Positions 35,282-46,559 of a stretch of 64,000 nucleotides of DNA are shown in pieces (position 1 is the stretch's first letter; every line of letters begins with the position of its first letter). A program made the position numbers and the translations under genes. Under the pieces are notes generated by a model. It was not told the origin of the DNA. It saw only the letters and a list, made by a program, of their open reading frames with translations, and ran no database searches. This stretch comes from Pestalotiopsis fici W106-1. Lineage: Eukaryota > Ascomycota > Sordariomycetes > Amphisphaeriales > Sporocadaceae. Location of the stretch: the NCBI RefSeq assembly GCF_000516985.1, contig NW_006917091.1, forward strand, positions 4,733,022 through 4,797,021, read 5' to 3'.

Positions 35282-36920
35282 ATGGGTCTCTTTGAAGACC
35301 TTGCCGGGCCCCTCGCCCAACGGGCCTCTGAACTTTCGACCGCGTCGCAGGTTGGCGCAGCCGCGGCCGCCTTCCTCTTCCTCTCCGTCGTATGGCACAT
35401 CACGAAGCAGGTGCTGTTCAAGAACCCCAATGAACCTCCCATGGTCTTCTCCTGGTTCCCCGTCGTGGGCAGCACCGTCACCTACGGCATGGACCCTCCG
35501 CGCTTCTTCAAGGAGAACAGAGAAAAGTACGGCGATATCTTCACCTTTATCCTGCTCGGCAAGAAGACCACTGTCTACGTTGGTACTCAGGGCAACGACT
35601 TTATCCTGAACGGAAAGCTCAAGGATGTCAATGCCGAAGATATCTACTCGGTTCTGACTACTCCCGTCTTTGGCAAGGACGTCGTCTACGATTGCCCCAA
35701 CGCCAAGCTCATGGAGCAGAAAAAGGTCCGCCGCAACTCTCGCTCGAGGTTTTTCCGTCTTTTACTGACAATACTTTCTACAGTTCATGAAAGTCGCCTT
35801 GACCACCCAAGCTTTCCAGTCCTATGTTCCCATCATCGCCGACGAGGTCGCTAGCTACTTTAAGAAGAGCTCCGACTTCAAGGGCAAGTCTGGCACTGTC
35901 AACATTCCTCCCAAGATGGCCCAGCTCACCATCTTCACCGCATCGCATTCACTCCAGGGCAAGGAAATTCGCGACAAGTTTGACGAGTCGCTGGCCGATC
36001 TGTACCACGACCTCGACATGGGATTCAGCGCCGTCAACTTTATGCTTCACTGGGCTCCTCTTCCCTGGAACAACAAGCGGGACTACGCTCAGCGCACCAT
36101 TGCCAAGATCTACATGGACACAATGAAGGAACGTCGCGAGACGGGCAAGACTGACGGCCAGGACATGATGAGCCACCTCATGCGCTCTCAGTACAAGACT
36201 GGTGTCACTCCCCCTGATCACGAGATTGCCCACATGATGATTGCCCTCCTCATGGCCGGCCAGCACTCGTCGTCGTCTACCAGCTCCTGGATCATGCTCT
36301 ACCTTGCTGCTCGCCCCGACATTATGGAGGACCTTTACCGTGAGCAGGTTGAGAACCTCGGAGCCGACCTGCCACCTTTGAAGTACGAGGATCTTGCCAA
36401 GCTGCCCCTGAACCAGAACATCATCAAGGAGACCCTGCGACTCAATGCCCCGATCCACTCCATCATGCGTGCCGTCAAGCAGCCCATGCCTGTTCCCGGT
36501 ACCAAGTATGTCATTCCTACCGACCATGTTCTTCTCGCCGCGGCTGGCGTCTCGGCTACGGATCCGCAGTACTTCCCGGAGCCTGATCTGTGGGAGCCGC
36601 ACCGTTGGGACAAGGACCACCCTCTCTCTCCCAGGATCTCCCAGACCCAGGGCGACGAGGAGGAGACGATTGATTACGGATACGGATTGGTCAGCAAGGG
36701 TTCTCAGTCCCCTTACCTGCCCTTTGGTGCCGGAAGGCATCGATGCATTGGCGAGCACTTTGCCAATGTGCAACTCCAGACAATTGTGGCCATGGTTGTT
36801 CGCGAATTCAAGTTCAGAAACACAGACGGTAGCAACACGGTCATTGGCACAGACTACCAGTCGCTGTTCTCTAGGCCACTGGAGCCAGCCAACATTTACT
36901 GGGAGAAGCGAAACCCATAG
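35282..36920 (+). CDS. cyp51: Sterol 14-alpha-demethylase (CYP51)
   Basis: Cytochrome P450 that removes the 14-alpha-methyl group from eburicol/lanosterol in ergosterol synthesis; it sits on the ER and is the azole target. Two exons, 35282-35725 and 35784-36920, give 526 aa. An N-terminal membrane anchor spans about 25-45. Conserved segments include YDCPN (Tyr136, the azole hot-spot position), the I-helix AGQHSSSS (306-313), the K-helix ExxR (364-367) and the haem loop [10 protein letters not shown] with Cys469. All are intact. The sequence resembles CYP51B-type enzymes of Hypocreales. The 58-bp intron sits between EQKK and FMK. Its donor GTCCGC is poor beyond the GT, although phase and acceptor (CTACAG) are good. 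Ofd1, about 3 kb away, belongs to the same oxygen/sterol circuit in fission yeast. Confidence 0.97.
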
Positions 36921-37900
36921 ATCCGTGGCGGCTATACATCAAGTTTTTGAACTCTTCATGTATATACATTGGGCTTCCTAAAGGCAAAAAGACATGCCAC
37001 AATGAAGGATAGAAGCATAGAAGCGCCACTAGCATATAATTAATAGTAATGAACACGAAATCAATGAAATAAGATAAAAAGATATTGGAAATCAATGGCT
37101 TTTTTTATTTACCGAGTGCCTAGTACAAGGCCATACATAACCTCGGAGGTGTTGCTATAGAGAAATGCCCGAAAGCCTGAACTTCCGCGCCAGCCTTTGG
37201 GTGTCAATGCGTGTAACCTTGGGCAATCCAACAATCCTCAACATTTGATATCCTTGTTGAGTAAGGGATGAGTTGGCTGATCTTGCATCATTGACATTAT
37301 TTATGATATGCAGACAATTAAGAATCGAGAAAACTTATTAGGTCATCTCAGACTTTTGATACTTTAATTGATGTTTGGGCTCGTTAGCCGCATCTGTCAG
37401 AAAAAAAAAAAGCTTATATGGTTCAGGGCAGGGTCGCCAAGACCCTTGCATAGGTGACGCGCAGAAGACATGAACGGGCCGCCACTACTCACAACACTGT
37501 CTGAAACGATCGATGCACTCTAAATATTTCGCAATTGTTTTCTCCGTGTGTACATATATATGACACATTTTCTTCCCCCATCACAGAAAGATCGTTCCTT
37601 ATATTTGCCATTACCACCATTGTATTATTCTTCGTCTTGGACTCATTGGTTGATCAAAGTAAGCTGCCATTGGACGCGACTAATTGAGCTTCTGGGCGGA
37701 CTACGAAGTGTACCTCCTACGCATCTATTGAAGTGTCTCGCTTTTTCTTGGGGCAGAAGCAACCCAGCCGGTATAGAGAGAGAGAGCTTGCTCTACTCGC
37801 TTGTGATACGTGCCAATCATTGCGCAGCCTGATCTGGGCTTTGTCCAAGATATAAAAAAATCCCACGGTCATCAGCCTGCTACACACACCATCGAAGGGG
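36921..37900. other. Intergenic, 1.0 kb
   Basis: No gene seen. The left half is AT-rich and is the CYP51 3' flank; the right end is the short leader of the DUF3074 gene. No RIP signature or repeat. Confidence 0.45.
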
Positions 37901-39146
37901 ATGTCGTCACCACCCCTCGTCCGCCTATCCGGCATCCCCCTCTCACGTCTTCCACCACCAGACGCGAGCCCGGATGTCCTGACACCCTTTATACACGACA
38001 TTCTGCGCGAGGCGCTGCCCTTTCTCATCAGCGCCTCCTCTTCTCCCAGTGGTCCGGACCGGAAGCTCTGGAAACACAAGGGCGACAAGACGTCGCCGGA
38101 CTCGACGGCCAAGGTGGAGGCCTGGGAGCGTACGGTTCACGTCGAGGGGGGGAAAGCAGGGGCTTCTTCTGGAGAAGAAGCCGGCAGTGGTGGTGGCGGC
38201 GGCGCCAAAAAGGAAAAGGAGACTTGGGCGCTGCGCCGAAGCGTCCACGAGGACCGCGCCGAAAAGGGCACGGCGAGCTGGGCCGAGTTCGAGGTCTGCT
38301 TTCGTCACCAGCACGCCGAAGCCGAAAAGGCCTTTACACCAAATGTGCAGGTTGGTAATCGCTGCTGTTTCTTTCCCCTTTTGGCATGTCTTTGGGGGGT
38401 TATGACTCGGACATTGCTTTGTCCGTTTCCCAACGCGCGTCAATTTACTTGTTGATTAGCTCCTTTACGACGCGAAATGAGCAGTGACTGATACCCTTTT
38501 TGTTGAGTAGGGTACGCACGAGGCACTGGTGTGGGATTGCTCTGGTGTGCCGGCCTTTTTTGAGGGAGGTGGAGGTGATGACAAGGGCACAACAATAGCA
38601 TGGGCGAATTTTGGCCTCAAGGTCGAGGAGATGCGACACAAGATTGGCAGGCCAGTACTCAAAGATCGTACGTTTCCAGTTTTACAGTTGACCGCAGGGG
38701 CTGTTGCTACTGCTACTGCGACAACGACAACGACGACCGGGGTAGGAGGAGAAAATCATCAGCCTCAACAAGATTTCATCGTCGTCAGTATTCCCGTGCC
38801 CGACTTTGGGTCGAGTGAGAACAGCAAGCTCGCCAAGGAAAGCGGCGCCCAGGTCGCGCTCTACGTTAGTGTTGAGCGTATCCGAAAGCTTGCCGCCTCT
38901 TCTTCTCCTCCCCAGCACGATGGCGGCAACAATAACGGCGGCAGTATCGAGTGGATCATGGCGACGGCTAGCGACGCCGGTGGTGTACTGCCCCAGTTTG
39001 TGCAAAACGTGGCCATGCCGGGCGTCGTGTGGAAGGACGTGCCGCTCTTTCTTGGATGGATCGCCAAGGAGAGGCAGGGCGGCCGGGATGTCGCGAACGA
39101 CGGGGTGACAGGCGATAATAGCAGAAAAAAGACCAATGGAAAGTAA
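37901..39146 (+). CDS. DUF3074 START-like domain protein
   Basis: Two exons, 37901-38350 and 38511-39146 (160-bp intron, phase 0), give 361 aa. I recognise the DUF3074 family, a START-like lipid-binding fold found in fungi. Its features are: the N-terminal LxxLPPPD...FIHDILREALPFL helix; WALRRSVHED with GTASWAEFE near residues 105-130; VEEMRHKIGRP; and the closing block IEWIMATASDAGGVLPQFVQ followed by MPGVVWKDVPLFLGWI. Several low-complexity inserts (poly-Gly, Thr-rich, Ser/Gly/Asn) interrupt the domain. Cargo and location are unknown. The stop TAA at 39144-39146 is oddly placed: the same frame stays open afterwards to 39371. The gene converges with Ofd1. Confidence 0.82.
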
Positions 39147-39628
39147 GTTGGCGAGTCTACAGTGGCGACGGGCACGGCGCCGGTGGTCACGACGGGACAG
39201 TCGGTTGAGACTGCGCCCGAGCTATCAAAAGTTACGGCAATCCATGCCCCCGTCAAGACTTCTCACATACCAATTCATACAATTCAGCCTGAAAGAGAAA
39301 GCCGCCAAGAAGAATGGGTCAACAACAGTCGCGATAATGTGGATGAGGAGTTTCTATGCGGCGGTGCTTGAGCTTGATTTTGGCAGCTGGCGTGAACACA
39401 ATGGCGCCCGAGTGCTGTTCGCATAATTGTGGTTCATTATGATCAGAAGCCTTTTGTTTTCGAACTCACTCTTATATTTACTTTTTCTAATTTCGTGTAA
39501 TATGGATTTGTATGGGCGAGTAGGACCTAGTAGAGGCACAGGCGCTCCAAGTCATTCGTGGTAGTTGTGAGGGTCATCAAGTCATGATTGCCATCTATGT
39601 ATGACATATTTCTATACAGCTTACAGGA
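39147..39628. other. Convergent 3' flanks, with an open frame to 39371
   Basis: Lies between the DUF3074 and Ofd1 genes. The first 225 bp continue the DUF3074 frame after its TAA without another stop until TGA at 39369-39371, with protein-like composition. It could be a 3' exon reached by splicing, or a former C-terminus. The rest appears to be 3' UTR sequence of both genes. Confidence 0.4.
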
Positions 39629-41625
39629 CTAATCAGAGTCACTGTCGGCACTGGATGAGAAACCATTCCATTCCTCCTCGGTATCCTCGGCGAGCAACTT
39701 TGCGTTTTCATCCACCGCTTCAGCCTCGTCCTCGTCATCTTGCTCCTCAATGTCAAATGTGCCGCAAATGTCCCAGCGATCACCTGGCGCCTTGCGACTC
39801 ACGTACTTGACAAACTTGAGGGTACCGCTGTCCCGAAGGACAATGGTCAGCTTGTTCCACGATGCAGCCTGGAAGAAGAGTATGTTGTCTTCGTCGCCAC
39901 TGGACTTGTAAATGGCAGCGTCCTCGGCCGTATCGTCATCGCCTGCCATGTACACCTCGTGGCCACCAACCTCTTCGGGCTCTTCGGCGGGCTCCTCCTT
40001 GGCCTTGCCTTTACCCTTGTCTTTGCCTTTGCCTTTGGTCTTGGGCTTCTCCTCTTCCTCCTCCTCCTCCTCCTCTTCTTCAGCGTCATCGCCCCACCCC
40101 GAAGTAGGCGTGATGCCCAGATTGAGCTCTAGACGAGGCTTGCCTTCGTGGCCGGTAGCTAGCGTGTAGTCCTTGCCCTTGCGGAATCGGCGTGCAATGA
40201 TATCATGACTTTCAATGACACTGCTCGTGGCCATTTGTAGCCAGCGACGGAACTGGGGACTTGGCAGAAATACGTCCAAGAGTTCTCTAAGAGGCGAGTC
40301 ATCCTTTTCAGCCTTGCGACCCTTCTTTGGCTCTTTCTGGGACTGCGTGAATAGGTAACGCTGCTTGTGAGGAGGCTTGGCGACTTTCCAAGCACCTTTT
40401 TCAATCTCCGCGCTTGATTCTGGGAGGGCTTTGCCATCTTGCTCGGCCACATAGTCGCGAAGACGCTGACCAAACTTCTTGTTGAGGAGGTCTGGCAGTG
40501 TAATGCTAGAGTCCTCGTCAAAGTGCTCTTGGACTTGTTCTAATGTATCGGGCGTAAGGTATGTCGGTGCCATGTACTTGAGCAGGAACTCGAGGTCGGC
40601 TTCATCAAAGTCTTCGGGCGAGCTCGCTTGCGGCTTCTCAACCTTGACGGGAGACCACTTGGGTTCGTCGTACTGGTCGGGATTGCCTTGCAGCTGCATC
40701 AGACTGCTGTTCTTTGCGTTCTCCTCTTCGGCGCCCTTGATGTAGCCCTCCTCGCCGATTTGCGGAATGTGGAACCAGCCACTAATGGCCATACGGATTC
40801 TGCCGCCCTCCTTCTTGAGCTGCTTCTTTGTCTCTGCGTGGTATACCTCCTCGACATCGTGGAAACTCTCGCCAGGTTGCACGGCGAAAAAGCTCAGCTG
40901 GTTCCAGGCAGGCGGAATGATCTTGGACACGTCGGCCTCGGGCGTCTTGGCGACCTTGCCGTCTTTGCCTTCTCGGTTCTGGACTGGGAATAGCCTCAAT
41001 GCGCCACCCCATTCCGGTTTCCACGGGACGTCGGGGTCTGTGAGATACAAGATATAGCTGACTCTTCGACTGCCGATGACGTCGTCATGACAGAGGAGAA
41101 AGCAACCCGGAGTGTAGACATTGATGGCCATGTCAGTCTTTCGGCCGCTCAACGGGCCGCAGCCGGTGATGTGTGCAACGTAGTCGCGGAACTTCTTTGA
41201 GTACATGGCATCTCTGAGGGACAGCAAGGAGGGCAGCTTCTGGAGAGCCTCGTCGCCAAGGCCGTCCAGGTTGGCCAAGTCTCCAGACTGGTGGATCTTG
41301 TAAATGTCCGTCTCCTTGGGGGTGAAGGAGACATTTTCCTTGATCTCTTCCCGGACCGAGCGCAGTAATTTGTCGTTGATCAGCTCGTTGATGACGCAGT
41401 GCTTGTAGGGCTCGGAGTCGGCATATTGTTTCGTGTACGAATCTAGAATATCTTGGTTCAAGAGTCCTTTCCGGAATCTCGCAGCAACCTCGTCATCGCT
41501 CAAGGCTAGCATGCAAAGGTTAGCATCGCGCATGTCGCAACTGCTGTAGTGGCCGACTTACAAGGCTTGGACTTCTTCTTGCTGGGACTTCGACTGGCAG
41601 TCTGCGCTTCCGCCTTGCGCTTCAT
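39629..41625 (-). CDS. ofd1: Prolyl hydroxylase of the Ofd1/Tpa1 family
   Basis: A 2-oxoglutarate- and Fe(II)-dependent dioxygenase. Yeast Tpa1 and fission yeast Ofd1 hydroxylate ribosomal protein uS12, and Ofd1 also controls oxygen-dependent turnover of the SREBP fragment Sre1N. Two exons, 41625-41562 and 41505-39629, give 646 aa; the 56-bp intron splits a Ser codon. Residues 1-21 are a Lys/Arg/Ser-rich nuclear signal candidate (KRKAEAQTASRSPSKKKSK). The catalytic domain carries the iron triad His161-x-Asp163 and His237, and the 2OG-binding Arg is in GGRIRMAISGW (about 257-259). A second, non-catalytic double-stranded beta-helix domain follows. A poly-Glu stretch with a Lys/Gly-rich region lies near 500-530, and the C-terminus is acidic. 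Catalytic residues look intact. Confidence 0.94.
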
Positions 41626-42656
41626 GTTGAAATGCCAATTGGGTTTCTGGGACTATGCAAACAATAGAAAAGACCAAGATTGGGTATATGACAAGTACGC
41701 GACAAAGGGAAAACCGGCCAATGCCTAGAGCTGATAGTCGGACGATCTTCAAATATTTTTTTAAACTCTCATCGAACGATGGCAGAATAATCTCCCACCC
41801 ACTACTACGTAAAGCTCTTGTGGGGCAATTTCACCGCCCTAACCTTAGCCCAACCAACCTACCTGGATCAGACCCTGGTGCTAACCAAGGCAAAATGTGA
41901 GAGTGCCCAGCAGCCAGGTGCGCCCCCCATTCGAGACCTGGGACCAAGGATTCATTCAGTTAAAACTTGCATAAATAGTGAAGCGCCCGTCTCGCATCGG
42001 CGACATGCCGTTGGAGCCTCGAATTAGATATAGGCGGTTGCGTGCAGGACATTTTTCAATGCCGTCTTATGCAAATCATTCCTTTTATGGTCCCGCCATC
42101 TACGGCTGCATGTGCTGTTGGCCCTGAGCTGACATGGCAAAGCGCTTGGATTTGGAAACCAGCCGTTTCTTCAAATTATTATGGTTTACTAAGAAAAAGC
42201 TTAAATTTATTTCTCAAAAACTTATTTGTCGATTCGAAAGAGCTGGTCGGTTTCCCAATCCGAGCTCCTTTGCATGATTAAAACTAGAGACTGGCCAACA
42301 TGGGCGGCTACGCAGTGATGCTATAATAGGTGCGCGGCTGCACACACAGAGAGTGAGTGAGAGAGAGAGAGCCAAGCTCAGCTCGCAACGTATGGTAAGC
42401 GCACTCGGGAAGTCCATTTATCATGCTTTAATGCATCAAGCGCTGTGCCATAGGTCCTTGGGTACGAATATCACAGAATATATTATTTTTTGCAGTCGAA
42501 GGTGGTGAAATGAACATGAACAGCAGCTATTCGTTTGTCAAGAAAAGGGAAGAACTCTCTTATAAGCGTTTCTAACGCTGTATTCCCTCCATAGCTATAT
42601 TAGCTATCTAGATATATACTTCGAACGATTGTTCTGGAGACAACCGACGCAACGAC
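41626..42656. other. Intergenic, 1.0 kb
   Basis: No gene. The left part is the promoter of Ofd1 and the right part is the 3' flank of the aminotransferase gene. A GA/GT-rich microsatellite (CACACACAGAGAGTGAGTGA, then GA repeats) lies at 42341-42373. Confidence 0.45.
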
Positions 42657-44154
42657 TTAGCATGCCGATATGACTCGGTCGATGGCTTTTATAATACCCT
42701 TGACTTCCTCCACTATCGAACTAGTCAGAGAAACTTCTTTATTATAGATGTAGCTGATGATGAACTTACCAGTGTTGTAATGCACCATGCTGATCCGCAC
42801 AACCCCGTCACTTTCCAAGCCCAACAGTTCATGGGCCAGGCGGTTGGAGTAGAAGCTTCCCCAGCGGAACGCATAGTTGCCGTCCTTTTCGACCTTTTCG
42901 ACGAGCTCTTGGGAGTTCCAGCCCTTGACCACAAAGCTGACCGTGGGCACCCGGACGGCCGGATCGGCGCTCGTCTCGCCGAGCACAGTGACGTCGTTGC
43001 GCGCGTTGAGGTACTCGAGCAGCGTCTGCTGCAGCTCGGCCTCGTGCGCCCGGACGCCGTCCCAGGTTGCCGATCCGGTCCCGGGTCCCAGGTATGCGAG
43101 GACGGCGGGGACCGACTGCAGTAGCTCGTAGGAGCCGCCGGCGAGGCCGAGCTTCTCCTCGAGGGTCTCGCCCTTTTTGAAAAAGTGGCCCAGCGACCGC
43201 ATGGCCCCCGAGTCCTGTGCCTTCCGCGACGCATATAGCATGGATATGTGTGGGCCGTACACCTTGTACCACGAGAAGCAATAAAAGTCGACGCCGAGGG
43301 CGGCCACGTCGAGCGGACGGTGCGGCGCATACGCCACGCCGTCGACGCAGACCAGAGCCCCGGGCACCTTGTCGTGGACCGTTTTGGCGACTGCTTGCAC
43401 GTCCGTAATGGTCCCCAAGATGTTGCTAGTGTGGGTGCACGTCACCAACCGGGTCCGGGGGCTTAGGAGTGCGTCCAGGTCCTCGGGGAGGAGCTTGGGG
43501 TTATTGGACTTGGCTGGTGTCCACCACTTGAGGGTCAGCTTCTCACGAGAGGCGAGATCTACCCAGGGCGCAATGTTGGCTTCATGATCAATGCTGGAGA
43601 TGACGATCTCGTCTCCCTCTTGGAATTGTAGCGAGTATGACAAGTTGCGATATAGCTGGGTTGTTGCAGAGCCGAATACTGTTCATTGTCAGTGTCTGAA
43701 AATATATGAATGCCAAAAAGCCTGAAGAAGATACTGAAGCAAAATTCAAGCACCGTGGGTGATGGACCTCCTTATCCCGCTCTCAGTCTTATTCTGAAAG
43801 CTGAACATTGGCTTGTCGATATTCATCGGTACTCACCAATCTCGTCTTCCTTTGCATTTATGAATTTGGCAGCGGCAGCAAAGCCATCATTGTATTTCTC
43901 AGTCGACAGTTTACCAACACGGTAGCTAGCACCAAGCTGAACATTGTTGGTAGTCAGATATTTGTATATGCTGCGCTTAGTGATTAGCTACTGTTCCGTC
44001 CACAGCCCTTTCCTCTCAGATGCTGCTGGGTGCACACTTACGAGTCAATGACGGTGCCCAAAGTTTGACTTCCGCCCGCATTATCAAAGAAGACTTGGTC
44101 CTGTTGTAGTGCCGGGAAAGAGGATTGGACATTATTGATATCGAAGGAAGCCAT
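42657..44154 (-). CDS. Class V aminotransferase, cysteine-desulfurase-like (VC1184 type)
   Basis: A PLP-dependent fold-type I enzyme. Four exons, 44154-44042, 43970-43837, 43678-42770 and 42712-42657, give 403 aa with consistent phases. The last intron (57 bp) joins HYNT to VEEVKG, restoring the family's usual ending. The N-terminus has FFDNAGGSQTL and NNVQLGASYRVG, typical of the VC1184-like subfamily. PLP contacts are DGVAYAPH (Asp195) and the Schiff-base lysine in FSWYKVYGPH (Lys221). I see no cysteine in a C-terminal loop where NifS/SufS enzymes carry the persulfide Cys; the matching stretch reads YAFRWGSFYS. A true desulfurase activity is therefore doubtful, and the substrate is unknown. 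It lies in tandem with ribulose-phosphate epimerase, but a 0.7 kb gap argues against shared transcription. Confidence 0.87.
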
Positions 44155-44866
44155 TATGCTTGGTGTATACCGGGATGTAGTCAAGACACGTACTACGAAT
44201 CGGAGATGCGATGGTTGGAAAACAACAACTGAATATTCAAGGACTTTGGATAGATTTACGCCCAAAAAGAAAAGAGACACGCGAACACAAGAGTCTTGGA
44301 TCACCCGGAAGAGAGAGAACAAACACCCGATAACTCAACAAGGACGAGTGGGTTTCCTCTTCAAGCAGTCCATGTAATTGATACCTTTTCCCCGCAGGCG
44401 AACTCAAAGTGATGAAGTGGTTAGTGGGGTTGCCTATACTACATTAGCTCGATACAATTCAAGATCATTATTTCTCCTCCAACCAACCAGATGCCAGACT
44501 ATTCTTTTACAAGACATTCTTCGTGAACCGGATATTGTCGGTATCCTATACCACCAAGGCTCAGCTGTTGTGCAAGTACATCTAGGATATATCGAATCAT
44601 TACAGTATATTCCTGGACAGTCCACTGCGAGTGATTTGGACTGTCAGCCATCTACACTGAAATACATACGTCATTTTCACCAACGCTGCCTACACGATAC
44701 TGCGTCTTATACATGTCTGGTCTATCAGAACACGATAAGCAACCATCCGCGAATGTACAAAATACGACGATCCGGTACAGTTGATACCTTTCAATGGTTC
44801 GATCTTCTTGGGTCTCGAAGTGGCTTTGTGCATGGGACCATTATACTACATCACTATCTACCAAGT
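44155..44866. other. Intergenic, 0.7 kb
   Basis: No gene. It contains the promoter of the aminotransferase gene (left part) and the 3' flank of the epimerase gene (right part). An open frame at 44378-44872 has no recognised domain. Confidence 0.45.
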
Positions 44867-46017
44867 TTATAGCTGCGCAGACTTGGCATTGACAGTATCT
44901 CTCAGCAAAGCAATAACCTCGCTGGGATCCTTGGCGCCAAACACGGCACTGCCAGCGACAATGACGTTGGCGCCAGCATCGGCAGCCTGGCCGATCGTGG
45001 CCGGGCCCAGTCCACCATCGACCTCAATGTTCAGCTCGGGATACCTCTTCCTCAGCTCCTGGACCTTGGGCAATTCCGACGCCATGAACTTTTGTCCGCC
45101 AAAGCCGGGCTCGACCGTCATGATGAGGACCATCTAGGATCAATATGTGTCAGTCTCTGTTTCCTGTGATCTGGCAGTTCCCTTTCCGCCTTGCCCTGGC
45201 ACACCACCAAAGTATATTGCATGTCAAAAGGACTTACATCCGGTCTCTCCTTCTCGTCGGGGCTCTCCAAGATCTCCGTCAGCACCTCGACACCCGTGGC
45301 GGGCTTGAGCGCAATACCGGCCAGCAGGCCCTGGTCGTGGATGTACTTGATCAGCTCCTTGGGGTTGGTCTTTCGGTCGCTCTCGCCCTCGGGGCTCTCG
45401 GCGTCGCTCGAAAAGGCGGCCTCGTAGTGGAAGCAGTACAGATCGCAGCCGACATTTTTGAATTCCTTGACCCATTTCTTGGGCTATTCAATGGTGGGGA
45501 ATTCCCCCCTTCTTGTCAGCATAAGATGGTTTGTACCCAAGGGTTGCCATGCGGGAAGTAGGGAAGATTCCCGATAAAAGCAGCAGGTCCCCTTACCTCG
45601 GCGATCATCATGTGGCAGTCAAAGGTGCCCCGACCGTACTTGTTGGTCGGCTTGTCGACGTGCTTTCGGATCTTGGCCACGACTGGCGGGCCAAAGGTCA
45701 GGTTCGGCACAAAATGGCCGTCCCTACGATGATCAACATGTCAATCGCTCTCGTTGCTCGCTTTTCGTATTGGGGAGGAGATATGTGGCTTTTCGTCTTA
45801 TTCCCTTGACTTTGGCCGGACGTGATGGCGGAACCAGAAATCCTGCGGTGCGTCCTGCTGATTCTTTCGGGCGCATAGGGAACGTGCAAATGAAGCCTTA
45901 CATGATATCGACATGGAGCCAGTCGGCACCCTGATCCATCGTCTTTGCGCAGTCGGCTCCAAGCTGCGCAAAGTCGGCCGACAGAATGGACGGCGCAATA
46001 ATCGCTTTCGGTGCCAT
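44867..46017 (-). CDS. RPE1: Ribulose-phosphate 3-epimerase
   Basis: Interconverts ribulose 5-phosphate and xylulose 5-phosphate in the non-oxidative pentose phosphate pathway; cytosolic TIM barrel. Four exons, 46017-45902, 45723-45597, 45483-45238 and 45133-44867, give 251 aa, all in phase. Motifs in order are [13 protein letters not shown] at the N-terminus, [17 protein letters not shown] with the first catalytic Asp and a metal His, [20 protein letters not shown], and EVDGGLGP with the second catalytic Asp. There is a family-typical fungal extension in the middle ([12 protein letters not shown]...SPEGESDR). All catalytic positions look intact. Confidence 0.95.
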
Positions 46018-46559
46018 GGTGATTATTTTGTTTCGGGTGTGAATCAAGTAGGAGAAAATCACGCGATTGTGAGCAGTCTCTGATATGTACACAAAATTTG
46101 GCAAAACAATTGAGAGATATGCTGGTACTATTTGACAACAAAAATGTCCCATCATCGCGGGGCATTCGGAGCTCTTTCTCAGTTAAAGTGGGGGGTGACG
46201 CGGGGCACGTTTCGAAGCGGCTTCGGCCGGCGTCTGTTGAAGACATTCCAAAAACGTGACGTCCAATCTTACAAGAGGAATTGACGAGAAATATCACAGC
46301 CAATATTATACCTGTTCCCACATCTATTCGATCCGTTCTTCACTGGATACTTCCCATGACGAATCATTTCAAACCAGATCAAAGCATGTGGAACAATGTG
46401 ACTAGACTGCTCGAATCAAATGCTATATTTCAAGTCAAACTTCTATTGACGCCCATGCCATAACTTTTGATCATGAATTACGTAGTAGCATTAGATGTAC
46501 AGTTGATCCGCTGACGCAGAGTCAATACCTTATACTACTGCCTGGTTTAAACAAGTCAT
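46018..46559. other. Intergenic, 0.5 kb
   Basis: Promoter of the epimerase gene on the left and 3' flank of eIF3d on the right. No gene or repeat seen. Confidence 0.5.

Noticed and set aside
29078..39146. A secondary-metabolite cluster (hydrolase, PTH11-like protein, P450)
   Set aside because: The P450 is the housekeeping CYP51; there is no backbone synthase, transporter or pathway regulator.
39142..39161. 20-bp intron GTAAGT...CTACAG at the end of the DUF3074 gene
   Set aside because: Too short to be spliced, and removal leads to a quick stop in another frame.
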